The notes beneath the pieces are model-generated. The model saw only the letters and a list, made by a program, of their open reading frames with translations, searched no databases and was not told where the DNA came from. A DNA stretch of 64,000 nucleotides, from contig NZ_BOQE01000001.1 in the NCBI RefSeq assembly GCF_023705585.1, positions 3,752,710 through 3,816,709 on the forward strand, read 5' to 3'. Below, piece by piece: positions 44,486 through 53,036 of the stretch. Every line of letters starts with the position of its first letter. Position 1 is the first letter of the stretch. The stretch is from Collibacillus ludicampi (GTDB lineage: Bacteria; Bacillota; Bacilli; Tumebacillales; BOQE01). Made by a program: the position numbers and the translations under genes.

Positions 44486-45811
44486 TTACGAAACAGTCTT
44501 CAACTTCTCTACCCCTTGTTCCTCACCCGTGTTCGCATCGATGAAGACTTTGTACGTGTTGTTATCTAGAGTACCTAAAAATTCCCATACCAACTTTTCT
44601 TTGCCCAAATCATTCTGTACAATTGCCAAGCGCCGTTCTGCCACTCGCATAGTTGGAGAGACGAATTTTCTCGCCTGCTCGGCTGTCAACTTCGGTGTTA
44701 CATCCATCCTTTGTCTATGATGAAATAACCAATCCTGATCATTGAAGCCTACCACATCTCCATTATCCAAAGCCACTTTTACAGTGATCGTGTCCGGGTA
44801 CACGGTCACATTGCCTTGCTGATATGCGAACGTGTAGATCCCTACATTATCAAATTGATTCGTTTTTGTTAGTGTCAAATTTTTGAATCCGTGATTGGCG
44901 AGCCAAGCTTCTGCTTTTTCCTGTGCTTGCACGAGATCCAACCTCGCTTCTCCTACCTCCCGTTGATCCACCATCCACACGACATGGCCGCCTTTGACCG
45001 TTTGACCCAAGAAGATTTTTCCACCCTTCGACTTATCAACAGTCACAGAATATGAAGGATACGACGTGCCTTGCCCATTTGGCATCACTTGAATCGGTTT
45101 GGTATCACTCATTCCGAAGAAGTTGGCCACCTGTTTTGCCGCCTGCTCCGGTGTGACGTTATTCCCAGATACGTTTTGGATATTCGGTCGGTTACGCGAT
45201 TTCAGATCCGTGACAGTCGGAGACTGCAGTTCCGGATATTGCGAAACTCTTTTATCAATCATGCGAAATCCATCGACGATTTGATTATCTGTTTTCTTAT
45301 TCTGCTCGGAGAGAGCGATTTCCGCATCCATCCAACGAAGATTCTTCTCGATCACAGCCGTCTGCAGTTTTCTCAAATTCTGTTCCACATCGTTCGACTC
45401 TTTATACAATTGATGTAATGTTTTCCTTTCCTGTTCATTGAGCGGTTGTTTTTGTGTATCCCGTATGGCAATGTGATATGTAAAATTCCCGAGATCTTGC
45501 AGAAATTCCTGTGTACGGTTGAAGGGCATCAATGTTAACGGGAGTTGACCCACATCCGCCTGTGCCGAGTACGCCAATCTCCACACGTTCGATAAACAAG
45601 GGGATAATTGTCTCGCCGAATTGATCGCTAATGATTTACCCAATTCATCTTGTAAAAGATCCATATGTGAGGACAGATCATGAAAAGCCCGCTGGTACTG
45701 GTTTTCCGCTTTCAATAAGAGCGCTTGTTTCTGTTGGTGCTCACGGTAACCCCAAAAACCAGTGATCACAAGCGCAATAAACAAGACGCCTGACAACACT
45801 TTACTCACCAT
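44486..45811 (-). CDS. ypeB: Germination protein YpeB
   Basis: Needed to place and protect the cortex hydrolase SleB in spores. 441 residues: N-terminal membrane segment (residues 5-22), a long helical region to about 200, then PepSY-like repeats (EQAAKQVANFFG, QEKAEAWLANHGF, EQARKFVSPTM). It follows sleB by 25 bases in the conserved sleB-ypeB operon. Confidence 0.93.
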   Translation of the reverse strand: MVSKVLSGVLFIALVITGFWGYREHQQKQALLLKAENQYQRAFHDLSSHMDLLQDELGKSLAINSARQLSPCLSNVWRLAYSAQADVGQLPLTLMPFNRTQEFLQDLGNFTYHIAIRDTQKQPLNEQERKTLHQLYKESNDVEQNLRKLQTAVIEKNLRWMDAEIALSEQNKKTDNQIVDGFRMIDKRVSQYPELQSPTVTDLKSRNRPNIQNVSGNNVTPEQAAKQVANFFGMSDTKPIQVMPNGQGTSYPSYSVTVDKSKGGKIFLGQTVKGGHVVWMVDQREVGEARLDLVQAQEKAEAWLANHGFKNLTLTKTNQFDNVGIYTFAYQQGNVTVYPDTITVKVALDNGDVVGFNDQDWLFHHRQRMDVTPKLTAEQARKFVSPTMRVAERRLAIVQNDLGKEKLVWEFLGTLDNNTYKVFIDANTGEEQGVEKLKTVS

Positions 45812-45836
45812 TTGATCCTACCTCCTTTATAAACGA

Positions 45837-46574
45837 CTAACGACAGAAAATGTGTTTGCCAATCTGCTTGATTTGCGGGCGTGACCATATCCATTTGGAA
45901 GACGCTGTCGCCGGATTGAAATAGTAAACGGCACCGTCTGACGGATCCCAACCGTTTAACGCATCCAGAACGGCTTTGTAAGCTGTACTATTGGGAGACA
46001 ACCAAATTTGCCCATCTGAGACTGCCGTAAATGCACCTGGTTGATAAATAATTCCCGGAATCGTTTTGGGAAAACGGGGATCCTCAAGGCGGTTCAAGAT
46101 GGTTGCAGCCACGGCAACTTGCCCGATGAACGGCTCTCCTCTGGCTTCTCCATTGACGGCTCTCGCTAGTAACATGATATCGTTGTTAGTGATTCTGCCG
46201 CGTGGTGAATAGTGCATGATCGATCCCTTGTGAGATCTGGTTGCGCGATAATTGCGCGTCGCCCGATACAGTTTTTCTTTTGTTTGCTGCCCAACGATCC
46301 CATCCGCGCGAATTCCGAAGCGGTATTGAAAGTTCCGCACCGCCCAGTACGTTCTCCAGCCAAAGATTCCGTCGATCGGACCATGATAATACCCTAAATG
46401 CTTTAGACGGCCTTGCAATTCGTAAACATCACCACCGGTGCTTCCTCTCACCAGGTTACGATTCGTAAACGCGGGCGAGGAAGGGTCTTTTAATTCAGCG
46501 ACTGGAGCCCTTACGGTGATAAATGATACGAGGATACTCATAGACGCGATGAACAAACCCCATTTCAGTTTCAT
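45837..46574 (-). CDS. sleB: Spore cortex-lytic enzyme SleB
   Basis: Lytic transglycosylase acting on muramic-lactam cortex during germination. 245 residues. Signal peptide or anchor in the first 25 residues, peptidoglycan-binding domain at about 45-110 (VYELQGRLKHLGYY, FQYRFGIRADGIVG), and the hydrolase_2 domain from about 130 (ARAVNGEARGEPFIGQVAVAA, with the catalytic Glu; YYFNPATASSKW). Confidence 0.95.
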   Translation of the reverse strand: MKLKWGLFIASMSILVSFITVRAPVAELKDPSSPAFTNRNLVRGSTGGDVYELQGRLKHLGYYHGPIDGIFGWRTYWAVRNFQYRFGIRADGIVGQQTKEKLYRATRNYRATRSHKGSIMHYSPRGRITNNDIMLLARAVNGEARGEPFIGQVAVAATILNRLEDPRFPKTIPGIIYQPGAFTAVSDGQIWLSPNSTAYKAVLDALNGWDPSDGAVYYFNPATASSKWIWSRPQIKQIGKHIFCR

Positions 46575-46660
46575 TTTTCCCCCTCCAAATGAGAATGGCT
46601 TGACTTCCTTTCTTTAGATTTGCAAATCACGAAAGGAATTATGCCGAAACGGAGGAATAG

Positions 46661-46686
46661 AAAAAGCGGAAGACAAAGTCTCCCGC
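46661..46686 (-). terminator. Terminator after the small zinc-site gene
   Basis: Stem GCGGgAGAC/GTCTtCCGC with a TTT loop and TTTTTC on the minus strand. Confidence 0.75.
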
Positions 46687-46694
46687 CAAAATCA

Positions 46695-46853
46695 TTAGTT
46701 TAGTGTCTCGATTTCAAAATCCCGTTCATTGTCGCATAAGCAGCGTTTGAATCCTGTATCGATATGTCCTTTAACGTTTCGCGTGCCTCGCAATATGTAG
46801 CTTTCACCACACAGTCTGCATCGGATATGCACTTTGATACGGTCTTTCGGCAT
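46695..46853 (-). CDS. Small cysteine-pair protein, 52 residues
   Basis: ATG at 46853 with AAGGAG upstream, stop at 46695, then an intrinsic terminator. CRLC near 12 and CLC near 38 suggest a small zinc finger; the rest is charged. It resembles short Bacillales zinc-ribbon proteins but I cannot name it. Confidence 0.6.
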   Translation of the reverse strand: MPKDRIKVHIRCRLCGESYILRGTRNVKGHIDTGFKRCLCDNERDFEIETLN

Positions 46854-46890
46854 GAATGATCACACTCCTTCCTCCATTGAAAATGTGTAG

Positions 46891-47119
46891 TTTGGCGGGC
46901 GTAATGCTTTGCGTTCGCGCTCCGTGGAGGTCGTTTCAGCGGGTATATGCATTGCGCTTATGCTCCGTGAAGGTCGTCTCGCATGGAATCATAATCAAAT
47001 GTTACGAGACGGCCTTCAAAGTCGCTATTACGCGCAATGCATATACCCTTTACGTCCGAAAGAAAGCGAGACGACCTCCAAAGTCGCGGTCTCACGCAAA
47101 GCATTACGCCCATCCAAAG
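46891..47119. repeat. Nested hairpin repeat, copy B
   Basis: A 229-base imperfect palindrome in the 480-base gap before gdh. Outer arms TTTGG..GGGCGTAATGCTTTGCG; middle arms GGGTATATGCATTGCGC; inner arms GAAGG(T/C)CGTCTCG around a 23-base loop. GCTCCGTGGAGGTCG and its variant GCTCCGTGAAGGTCG occur twice, and TATTACGCGCAA is shared with copy A. The inner loop, read in reverse, resembles the hairpin at 58695-58745. Confidence 0.85.
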
Positions 47120-47291
47120 ACACTATTCACTCTTCTGCTGGTGCCGTTTACGGTATGAATGTGACTTTGTAAAAACTTGTAGCTCGGTGGTTGATCCCTC
47201 TTTTTCGTCCGAAAGCATTCCATCTGATCATCAACAGTATCGTCTCGCGTCCTGTTCGACTATACATACAATCTTGTACTGATCTCAATAC

Positions 47292-47320
47292 AAAAAAGAC
47301 CTGACAGTGAATGTCAGGCC
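47292..47320 (-). terminator. Terminator after the glutamate dehydrogenase gene
   Basis: Stem GGCCTGACA/TGTCAGGTC with a TTCAC loop and TTTTTT on the minus strand. Confidence 0.85.
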
Positions 47321-47333
47321 TCGAATTTTTTGC

Positions 47334-48611
47334 TTATATCCAACCGCGCAGTTGGCACGCTTCAGCTGTACGGCGGATCCCCACCATATAAGCAGCCAAA
47401 CGCATATCAACTTTTCTTGCTTTCGCCGTTTCATATACCGTATGGAAAGCGCGGACGAGAATATCCTGAAGTCGGCGGTCAACCTCTTCCTCCGTCCAGT
47501 ACAGTCCTTGGTTATTTTGTACCCATTCAAAATAAGATACGATCACACCGCCGGCGTTACCCAGCACGTCAGGAACAAGCAAAATGCCGCGTTCCGTAAG
47601 GATTTTGGTCGCTTCGATCGTGGTCGGGCCGTTTGCTGCTTCGACGACGATTTTTGCGCGGATGTTATGAGCATTTCGGCTGGTGATTTGGTTTTCGATG
47701 GCAGCAGGTACGAGAATATCGCAATCCAACTCCAACAATTCTTCGTTTGTGATCGTGTTTTTAAACAGTTTGGTCACAGTACCGAAAGAGTCACGGCGAT
47801 CCAACAAATAATCAATATCGAGCCCATTCGGATCATACAATGCACCATATGCATCGGAGATACCGATCACCTTGGCACCGGCGTCATGCATGAATTTCGC
47901 CAAGTAACCACCCGCATTGCCGAATCCCTGTACGACAACGCGCGCTCCTTTCAATTCGATTCCTTTTACTTTAGCAGCTTCCTGAATCGCGATCGTCACA
48001 CCGCGCGCAGTTGCGGAATCCCGTCCGAGAGAACCGCCGAGAACCAATGGTTTACCTGTAATGAAACCTGGAGAGTCGTGTTCGCGGATACGGCTATATT
48101 CATCCATCATCCACGCCATGATTTGAGAGTTTGTGTATACATCAGGCGCCGGGATGTCTTTCGACGGACCGACCACTTGAGAGATTGCACGAACATAGCC
48201 GCGGCTCAATCGTTCAAGCTCGCGGAATGACATTTCGCGGGGTTCGCAAATGATTCCACCTTTACCACCGCCATATGGCAAGTTCGCGATCCCGCATTTT
48301 AAAGTCATCCAGAGCGAGAGCGCTTTCACTTCGTCTTCTGTTACATCCGGATGAAAGCGAATTCCACCTTTGGTGGGGCCAACCGCATCGTTATGCTGTG
48401 CGCGGTAACCCGTAAATACTTTGATGCTCCCGTCATCCATTCTCACGGGAATGCGAACAGTGATAAAACGAAGCGGTTCTTTTAACAACTCATACATCTC
48501 TTGGCTGAAGCCAAGTTTATTCAACGCTTCTTTGATAACCATCTGTGTCTGTGTCAACACATTCAGGTTTTCCGCTTGTTTTGTTTCTTGAGTCGTATTC
48601 TGAGCACTCAT
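47334..48611 (-). CDS. NAD-specific glutamate dehydrogenase
   Basis: Oxidative deamination of glutamate to 2-oxoglutarate, hexameric. 425 residues from the ATG at 48611. [11 protein letters not shown] near 78, the catalytic Lys in PYGGGKGGI near 113, [11 protein letters not shown] near 150 and [10 protein letters not shown] near 220 are visible. RocG/GudB type by length; which one cannot be read. It has its own terminator. Confidence 0.94.
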   Translation of the reverse strand: MSAQNTTQETKQAENLNVLTQTQMVIKEALNKLGFSQEMYELLKEPLRFITVRIPVRMDDGSIKVFTGYRAQHNDAVGPTKGGIRFHPDVTEDEVKALSLWMTLKCGIANLPYGGGKGGIICEPREMSFRELERLSRGYVRAISQVVGPSKDIPAPDVYTNSQIMAWMMDEYSRIREHDSPGFITGKPLVLGGSLGRDSATARGVTIAIQEAAKVKGIELKGARVVVQGFGNAGGYLAKFMHDAGAKVIGISDAYGALYDPNGLDIDYLLDRRDSFGTVTKLFKNTITNEELLELDCDILVPAAIENQITSRNAHNIRAKIVVEAANGPTTIEATKILTERGILLVPDVLGNAGGVIVSYFEWVQNNQGLYWTEEEVDRRLQDILVRAFHTVYETAKARKVDMRLAAYMVGIRRTAEACQLRGWI

Positions 48612-48774
48612 GTTATTTATTCGACCACCTTTATGTAAGTACAAGGAGTATTTCGCCTACAGTATATACCTCATTCGTCATCTTGAAAAGATGAAACAAT
48701 ACTTTCCTTTTTCGATCGCTGAACAATTAGGCTGAAATAAAGACCTTGTGTAGCCCTATGTACCTTTTTTAACG

Positions 48775-48936
48775 TTATCCTCCAATATCCGCATCAACGT
48801 CATCCGGATTGTCATACACAATCAAGGTTTCTTCGTCACCTTTCGCTTTGCCAACAGGTACCGCTTCCAAATCGTCCGGATTATCTTTGTCCGCTTCTTC
48901 GTGAAATATCTGTTTCCTATTCTTTTCATCTGCCAT
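48775..48936 (-). CDS. Small acidic protein with a DNPDD repeat
   Basis: 53 residues, ATG at 48936 eight bases after AGGAGG. The sequence is strongly acidic and carries DNPDD twice (residues 18-22 and 42-46). Follows the antiporter gene on the same strand. Family not recognised. Confidence 0.55.
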   Translation of the reverse strand: MADEKNRKQIFHEEADKDNPDDLEAVPVGKAKGDEETLIVYDNPDDVDADIGG

Positions 48937-48948
48937 GACGGTCTCCTC

Positions 48949-49032
48949 CTATGGCTCGTCGTCGTGCACGTCTATTGTATTGTCTAGGATCATTTTTCCC
49001 GTCGGCAGTTCATTCATGCAAATTGCGATCAT
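48949..49032 (-). CDS. Possible 27-residue peptide after the antiporter gene
   Basis: ATG overlaps the antiporter stop (ATGA) and GGGGAG lies five bases before it; the stop at 48949 runs into the ribosome site of the next small gene. Compact packing is the only evidence; composition is unremarkable. Confidence 0.25.
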   Translation of the reverse strand: MIAICMNELPTGKMILDNTIDVHDDEP

Positions 49033-50256
49033 CGTCTCTCCCCGATGATCAATCCCAATTTTCCTGCCACCCATGCAGTGGTGCCTGCTTGCAAGACAAT
49101 GGTGATCAAAATCGCCATAAAAGTGACAGAAGCGATCGCTTCCATATGTGCGACTCCCATTCCTGCGATCAGCCCAACGAGTGCGGCAGGAATGACTCCC
49201 GTTTCTCGTATCCAAAACATAAAAAGGATTTCATTCCATCTCCACTTTGCCTTACGGTCCGGGAGCGTACATGCGAGTACGGTCAGCGGCCTCGCGATCA
49301 ACATAAACACTGCGACAATCCCGAGTCCTGGCAGCCAATACGTTTTCAGCGCTCCCAGATTGACTTGCGTACCTAACAGAACAAAAATCAACATGCGCAT
49401 CATCAGGGTGATACCATCGAATACGTGAACGACAGCCGACAACTTCTCGTCGCTTTGCCGTAATCCCAAAGCTTCATGATTGCCCAGCAGGACACCTGAC
49501 GTGAATGTAGCCATAAAACCGGAAAAACCGAGTTGATCAGCAGTGAAATATGAACCAATCGCCGCGGTGATATACGCGATCGCCGGATAGTCACGAAGAA
49601 ATCCGTATCGTTCGGAAATCAAGACCGCAGTCATCCAACCCGTAAGCAAGCCGATACCGATCCCACCGCCTGCCATTTTGATAAATGAAAAAGCACTTGC
49701 GGTAATCGACCACGTTGAAGTCCCAAGCACGATCCCTAGGATCGTAAAAGTCAGGATCGAACCTGTTGCGTCATTAAAGGCACTCTCGCTTTCCACCGTT
49801 TGTCTTACTCGTTCATCAATATGTACCTGTTTGAAAACAGGTATGAGTGTCGCTGGATCCGTCGATGGCTGTCAGCAGCCATGCATAGATCATAGGCAGA
49901 TGCAGGAACTTATAGGCGGCAAGTGCCGTCACGGCAGCCGTAATCAATACGCCGGGAACCGATAAAAACAAAATGGTGGGCCACACCTGTTTTAATACAC
50001 GAAAGCTAATGCCGCGTCCCCCATCAAAAAGAATCAGGGTGGCTACAAGGACGATGACAAATTGATTGAACGTCGATCCGACCGGTACATGAACCAAGTG
50101 GAAAAAAGGACCGATGATGATGCCCGCTAGCAGAAAGATAGCAACATCAGGAATTTTAAGAGAATCGGCCAGTTTTCCAGCCAGCATTCCCGTCAACAAA
50201 ACGATAATCATTAAAAAAAGACTCTGATGAACGATCTGCAAAGCTTCCGATTCGAT
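49029..50256 (-). pseudogene. Cation:proton antiporter (CPA family), frameshifted
   Basis: Twelve-segment antiporter of the CPA1/CPA2 type, about 410 residues when repaired, without a cytosolic TrkA domain. The N-terminal part (GKLADSLKIPDVAIFLLAG, then FDGGRGI) stops at about 49816 in its frame; the rest (STDPATLIPVFK, ESESAFNDATG, then GFMATFTSGV) is in another frame. The break is at about 49866: LLTA should be followed by three residues and STDPA, but only one base lies between. The strong AGGAGG at 50266-50271 precedes an ATC codon at 50256 rather than a normal start; the first usual start is a TTG at 50241. Damage at both places suggests a decaying gene, or sequence error. Confidence 0.85.
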
Positions 50257-50289
50257 ATTAATATACCTCCTTTTTTATAACTTGGAAAA

Positions 50290-50365
50290 ATTCGTGTGCC
50301 GAGCGTAGGGTACCCCCGCAAGGCGTTTGCACTTTGGAGAGAAAACTCGGCGGTGTCTACCCGAA
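50290..50365 (-). promoter_or_regulatory. Structured leader RNA upstream of the antiporter gene
   Basis: Minus strand: helix GCCGAG (50351-50346) with CTCGGC (50303-50298). Inside are a GCAA/TTGC hairpin and GGGGGTACCC. GGGTA at 50362-50358, outside the helix, can pair with TACCC at 50312-50308 inside it, giving a pseudoknot. This compact fold before an ion antiporter suggests a riboswitch, possibly of the sodium-responsive kind; class not proven. Confidence 0.5.
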
Positions 50366-50408
50366 TGTATCATATGTTCGACCCGATTCACAAGCAGATG
50401 TCAATTGC

Positions 50409-51569
50409 TCAAGATCTTTCCAGAACGGAACCGGAGACGGTCAATGCGTGATCCAGATCCGAAATGATATCTTCATGATGTTCGATTCCTACGGAGAAAC
50501 GCAATAGACGGTTCGTCACTCCTAAAGAATTGCGAATCTCTTCCGGGATGTCAAAATGAGTCTGTCGGGCTGGATACGTGATCAGAGATTCTACCCCACC
50601 TAGACTTTCGGCGAATGTAACCAGTCGAACTGCAGAAAGAATGTGTTCGACAAGGCGTTCATCCACCACATCGAATGACAGCATTCCTCCAAAGCCCTTG
50701 CTCTGTTTCTTTTGTACATCATACCCGGGGTGAGTTTCGAGCCCTGGATAATAAACTTTTTCCACAAGTGGATGTTGAGACAGCCATTGAGCCACGCGCC
50801 AAGCATTTTCTTGATGACGTTCCATACGCAAAGCAAGTGTTTTGATCCCCCGCAGCAATAGCCAACAATCCTGAGGTCCCAAAACGGCACCGATTGAATT
50901 TTGCAAGAAATACAACCGTTCCGCCAACTCCGGATCTCGGGCAACCACCAATCCTGCAAGGACATCGTTATGACCTCCAAGATACTTTGTAGCTGAATGG
51001 ACGACAAGATCTGCTCCCCAATCAAGAGGTCTTTGCAAATAGGGAGTCATAAACGTATTATCCACAATCGAGAGAATATTATGCCTCTTTGCAAAACGGC
51101 AAAGTTCTTGCAAATCGGTAATTTTCATTGTCGGATTTGTTGGGGTTTCCACAAACACCGCTTTTGTTGAAGGCAAGAGCGAAGCCTCCACCGCGTTCAG
51201 ATCCGATGTATCTATATAAGTGGCTTCTAATCCATATGAACGAAATACTTGCTCCAATAACCGATACGTACCTCCGTACAAGTCATTGGAAACAATCAGG
51301 TGATCACCGGGACGAAAAAGAGTGAACACACAGGAAACAGCTGCCATTCCGGAAGCGAAGGCAAATCCCCGGCACCCACCTTCCAGTTCCGCTATCGCTT
51401 CTTCCAAAACTTTCCGAGTTGGATTTAAGGTGCGCGTATAATCAAAACCGGTACTTTGTCCTAAAGAGGGATGAGCAAATGTCGTGGAATGATGAATAGG
51501 AAAAGAGATCGCACCCGTTACGGGATCCTTGCGATTTCCGACTTGCGCTAATAATGTGTCCATTCTCAT
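50409..51569 (-). CDS. metI: Cystathionine gamma-synthase / O-acetylhomoserine thiolyase, MetI type
   Basis: PLP enzyme of methionine synthesis. 386 residues from the ATG at 51569, after AAGGAG. STGFDYTRTLNPTR near 37, the PLP lysine in HSATKYLGGHND near 195, and ESLGGVESLITYPA near 330 are closest to MetI. A SAM-I riboswitch with terminator stands in its leader, so SAM turns it off. metC is not adjacent. Confidence 0.9.
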   Translation of the reverse strand: MRMDTLLAQVGNRKDPVTGAISFPIHHSTTFAHPSLGQSTGFDYTRTLNPTRKVLEEAIAELEGGCRGFAFASGMAAVSCVFTLFRPGDHLIVSNDLYGGTYRLLEQVFRSYGLEATYIDTSDLNAVEASLLPSTKAVFVETPTNPTMKITDLQELCRFAKRHNILSIVDNTFMTPYLQRPLDWGADLVVHSATKYLGGHNDVLAGLVVARDPELAERLYFLQNSIGAVLGPQDCWLLLRGIKTLALRMERHQENAWRVAQWLSQHPLVEKVYYPGLETHPGYDVQKKQSKGFGGMLSFDVVDERLVEHILSAVRLVTFAESLGGVESLITYPARQTHFDIPEEIRNSLGVTNRLLRFSVGIEHHEDIISDLDHALTVSGSVLERS

Positions 51570-51597
51570 CGTGATCAACTCTCCTTCAAACATAAAA

Positions 51598-51627
51598 TAA
51601 AAAAGTCTTTCTCCTAAGAGAAAGACT
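51598..51627 (-). terminator. Riboswitch-controlled terminator before metI
   Basis: Stem AGTCTTTCTC/GAGAAAGACT followed by TTTTTT on the minus strand, immediately before the metI ribosome site. Confidence 0.9.
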
Positions 51628-51637
51628 ACGGTTTCCA

Positions 51638-51756
51638 GAACGGAATCTCTTATCTCTCAGGATGGTAATCCTGCAGGAATTGGCACCGCTGCATCGAAAG
51701 ATGCCGGTTGCCGGGCTTCATCGGGCCAGTCCCTCCGCCAACTCTGGATAAGAATC
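51638..51756 (-). promoter_or_regulatory. SAM-I riboswitch (S box)
   Basis: Minus strand holds the S-box core: GGAGGGACTGGCCCGATGAA, then GCCCGGCAACC, GGTGCCAATTCC and the closing helix TCTTATC/GATAAGA (51753-51747 with 51654-51648). A terminator follows. Well-known class; SAM binding would end transcription before metI. Confidence 0.96.
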
Positions 51757-51782
51757 AGAATCTATTCAATTTATGTTATATT

Positions 51783-52940
51783 TTACTTTACAGTCTTCCT
51801 GTTCGTCAAGAGATATTTCCCAAAAAGAATGTCTATGATCATACCAATCATTAGCTTCACTGGAAAAATATAAGCCATCCATTTGTCCACAACATGAAAG
51901 GATTGGGAGTGGGTATGACCTCTTGTACCGCCGATGAGCGGTTGAATGGTCGGGATGCGTCTCGCTACATTCCCTAGATCAGTCGCTCCTTGTATCACAG
52001 GACGAATCATGACCGCATCTTTACCGAGCAGTCGTGTAATCTGCTGTGAAGCAAGATCGGTTAATACACTGTCTTGGGAGAAAGGAGCATATCCGTTTTC
52101 TTTTTCTATATGAAACCGGAAAAAAACCTGTCGAATCGAGTTTCTCAGTTGTTGTATCAACCTTTCCTGGATAACTTCGTCGTAAGAAGTTTCAAAAATA
52201 TACAATACTATCTCAATCGCCCCATCCCCTCCTTTTTCGCTCAGCACAACACGCCGTTGTCCATCCGCCTGCACAAGTCGAATCCATTCTTGCAGATGTT
52301 GATGGATCTGGCACCATGCGCGAAATCGTGAACCTTGGTATTCACAAATCAGCCGCAGAAGCCAAAAACCCTCCGTTTGAAAACCTACAATCACCCGTCG
52401 TTCAGGGAGATCATCAGCGAGATGTACGGATATAACCGCATCGATATCATCAAATAATCCTCTCTGCAGGAAATCCAGCTTTCCTGACCAATCCATAATT
52501 CGTCGTTCTAGCAAAAGCTTTTTGCGGTATTCGCTTTCCTCATATTCTTCTGCAGGACATGCGAGAAACCGCACCTCTCCTCCTGCCCAATGCATGATGC
52601 CACAGTTCGCCAAAATCATGGCTGTTGCCGCCATCGTAGAAATTTGCATATGATGCCCGCATAAATGTCCGTTCTCCAGCCCATCCAGATCCGCCGTAAC
52701 GGCTATGCGAGGGCCTGGGCGTCCTGTATATAAGGATGCAGCGACACCGGTGACTGCGATACCCCATTTCACATCTAGATTAGGGATATGTTTAAAGTAG
52801 TCCGCGAGCATACGGCTCGTTTGAAATTCCGAAAAACCTGTCTCCGGCGTATTTTGAAATTGCTCTGCAAGCCTGATGATTTCATGTCCCCTGTTTTCCA
52901 CCTCTAACCAAAGGTGTTCTTTCCAATTTGTGGTAACCAT
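51783..52940 (-). CDS. M20-family amidohydrolase-like protein
   Basis: Metal-dependent aminoacylase/carboxypeptidase fold, about 385 residues from the ATG at 52940 after GGAGG. Metal-site regions: AVTADLDGLENGHLCGHHMQ near 100, PAEEYEE near 132, SVHLADD near 172 and THSQSF near 350. The usual CGHD is CGHH here, so an Asp expected next to the second metal site is replaced by His; activity may differ. Substrate unknown. Confidence 0.75.
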   Translation of the reverse strand: MVTTNWKEHLWLEVENRGHEIIRLAEQFQNTPETGFSEFQTSRMLADYFKHIPNLDVKWGIAVTGVAASLYTGRPGPRIAVTADLDGLENGHLCGHHMQISTMAATAMILANCGIMHWAGGEVRFLACPAEEYEESEYRKKLLLERRIMDWSGKLDFLQRGLFDDIDAVISVHLADDLPERRVIVGFQTEGFWLLRLICEYQGSRFRAWCQIHQHLQEWIRLVQADGQRRVVLSEKGGDGAIEIVLYIFETSYDEVIQERLIQQLRNSIRQVFFRFHIEKENGYAPFSQDSVLTDLASQQITRLLGKDAVMIRPVIQGATDLGNVARRIPTIQPLIGGTRGHTHSQSFHVVDKWMAYIFPVKLMIGMIIDILFGKYLLTNRKTVK

Positions 52941-53036
52941 TTCCACCTCCACAGGTCGTTTCTTCTCCTCTACAAGTCTTGCCAGTCATAGCGTTTATGA
53001 AATCGCGCAAAATATCCCTATGAAAGGAGCGATCGT

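Noticed and set aside
46856-47172. Overlapping frames of 81-100 codons
   Set aside because: Translations of repeat copy B; similar to those of copy A only because the DNA is repeated.
47307-48230. 307-codon frame on the plus strand
   Set aside because: Lies opposite the glutamate dehydrogenase gene, which has all family motifs.
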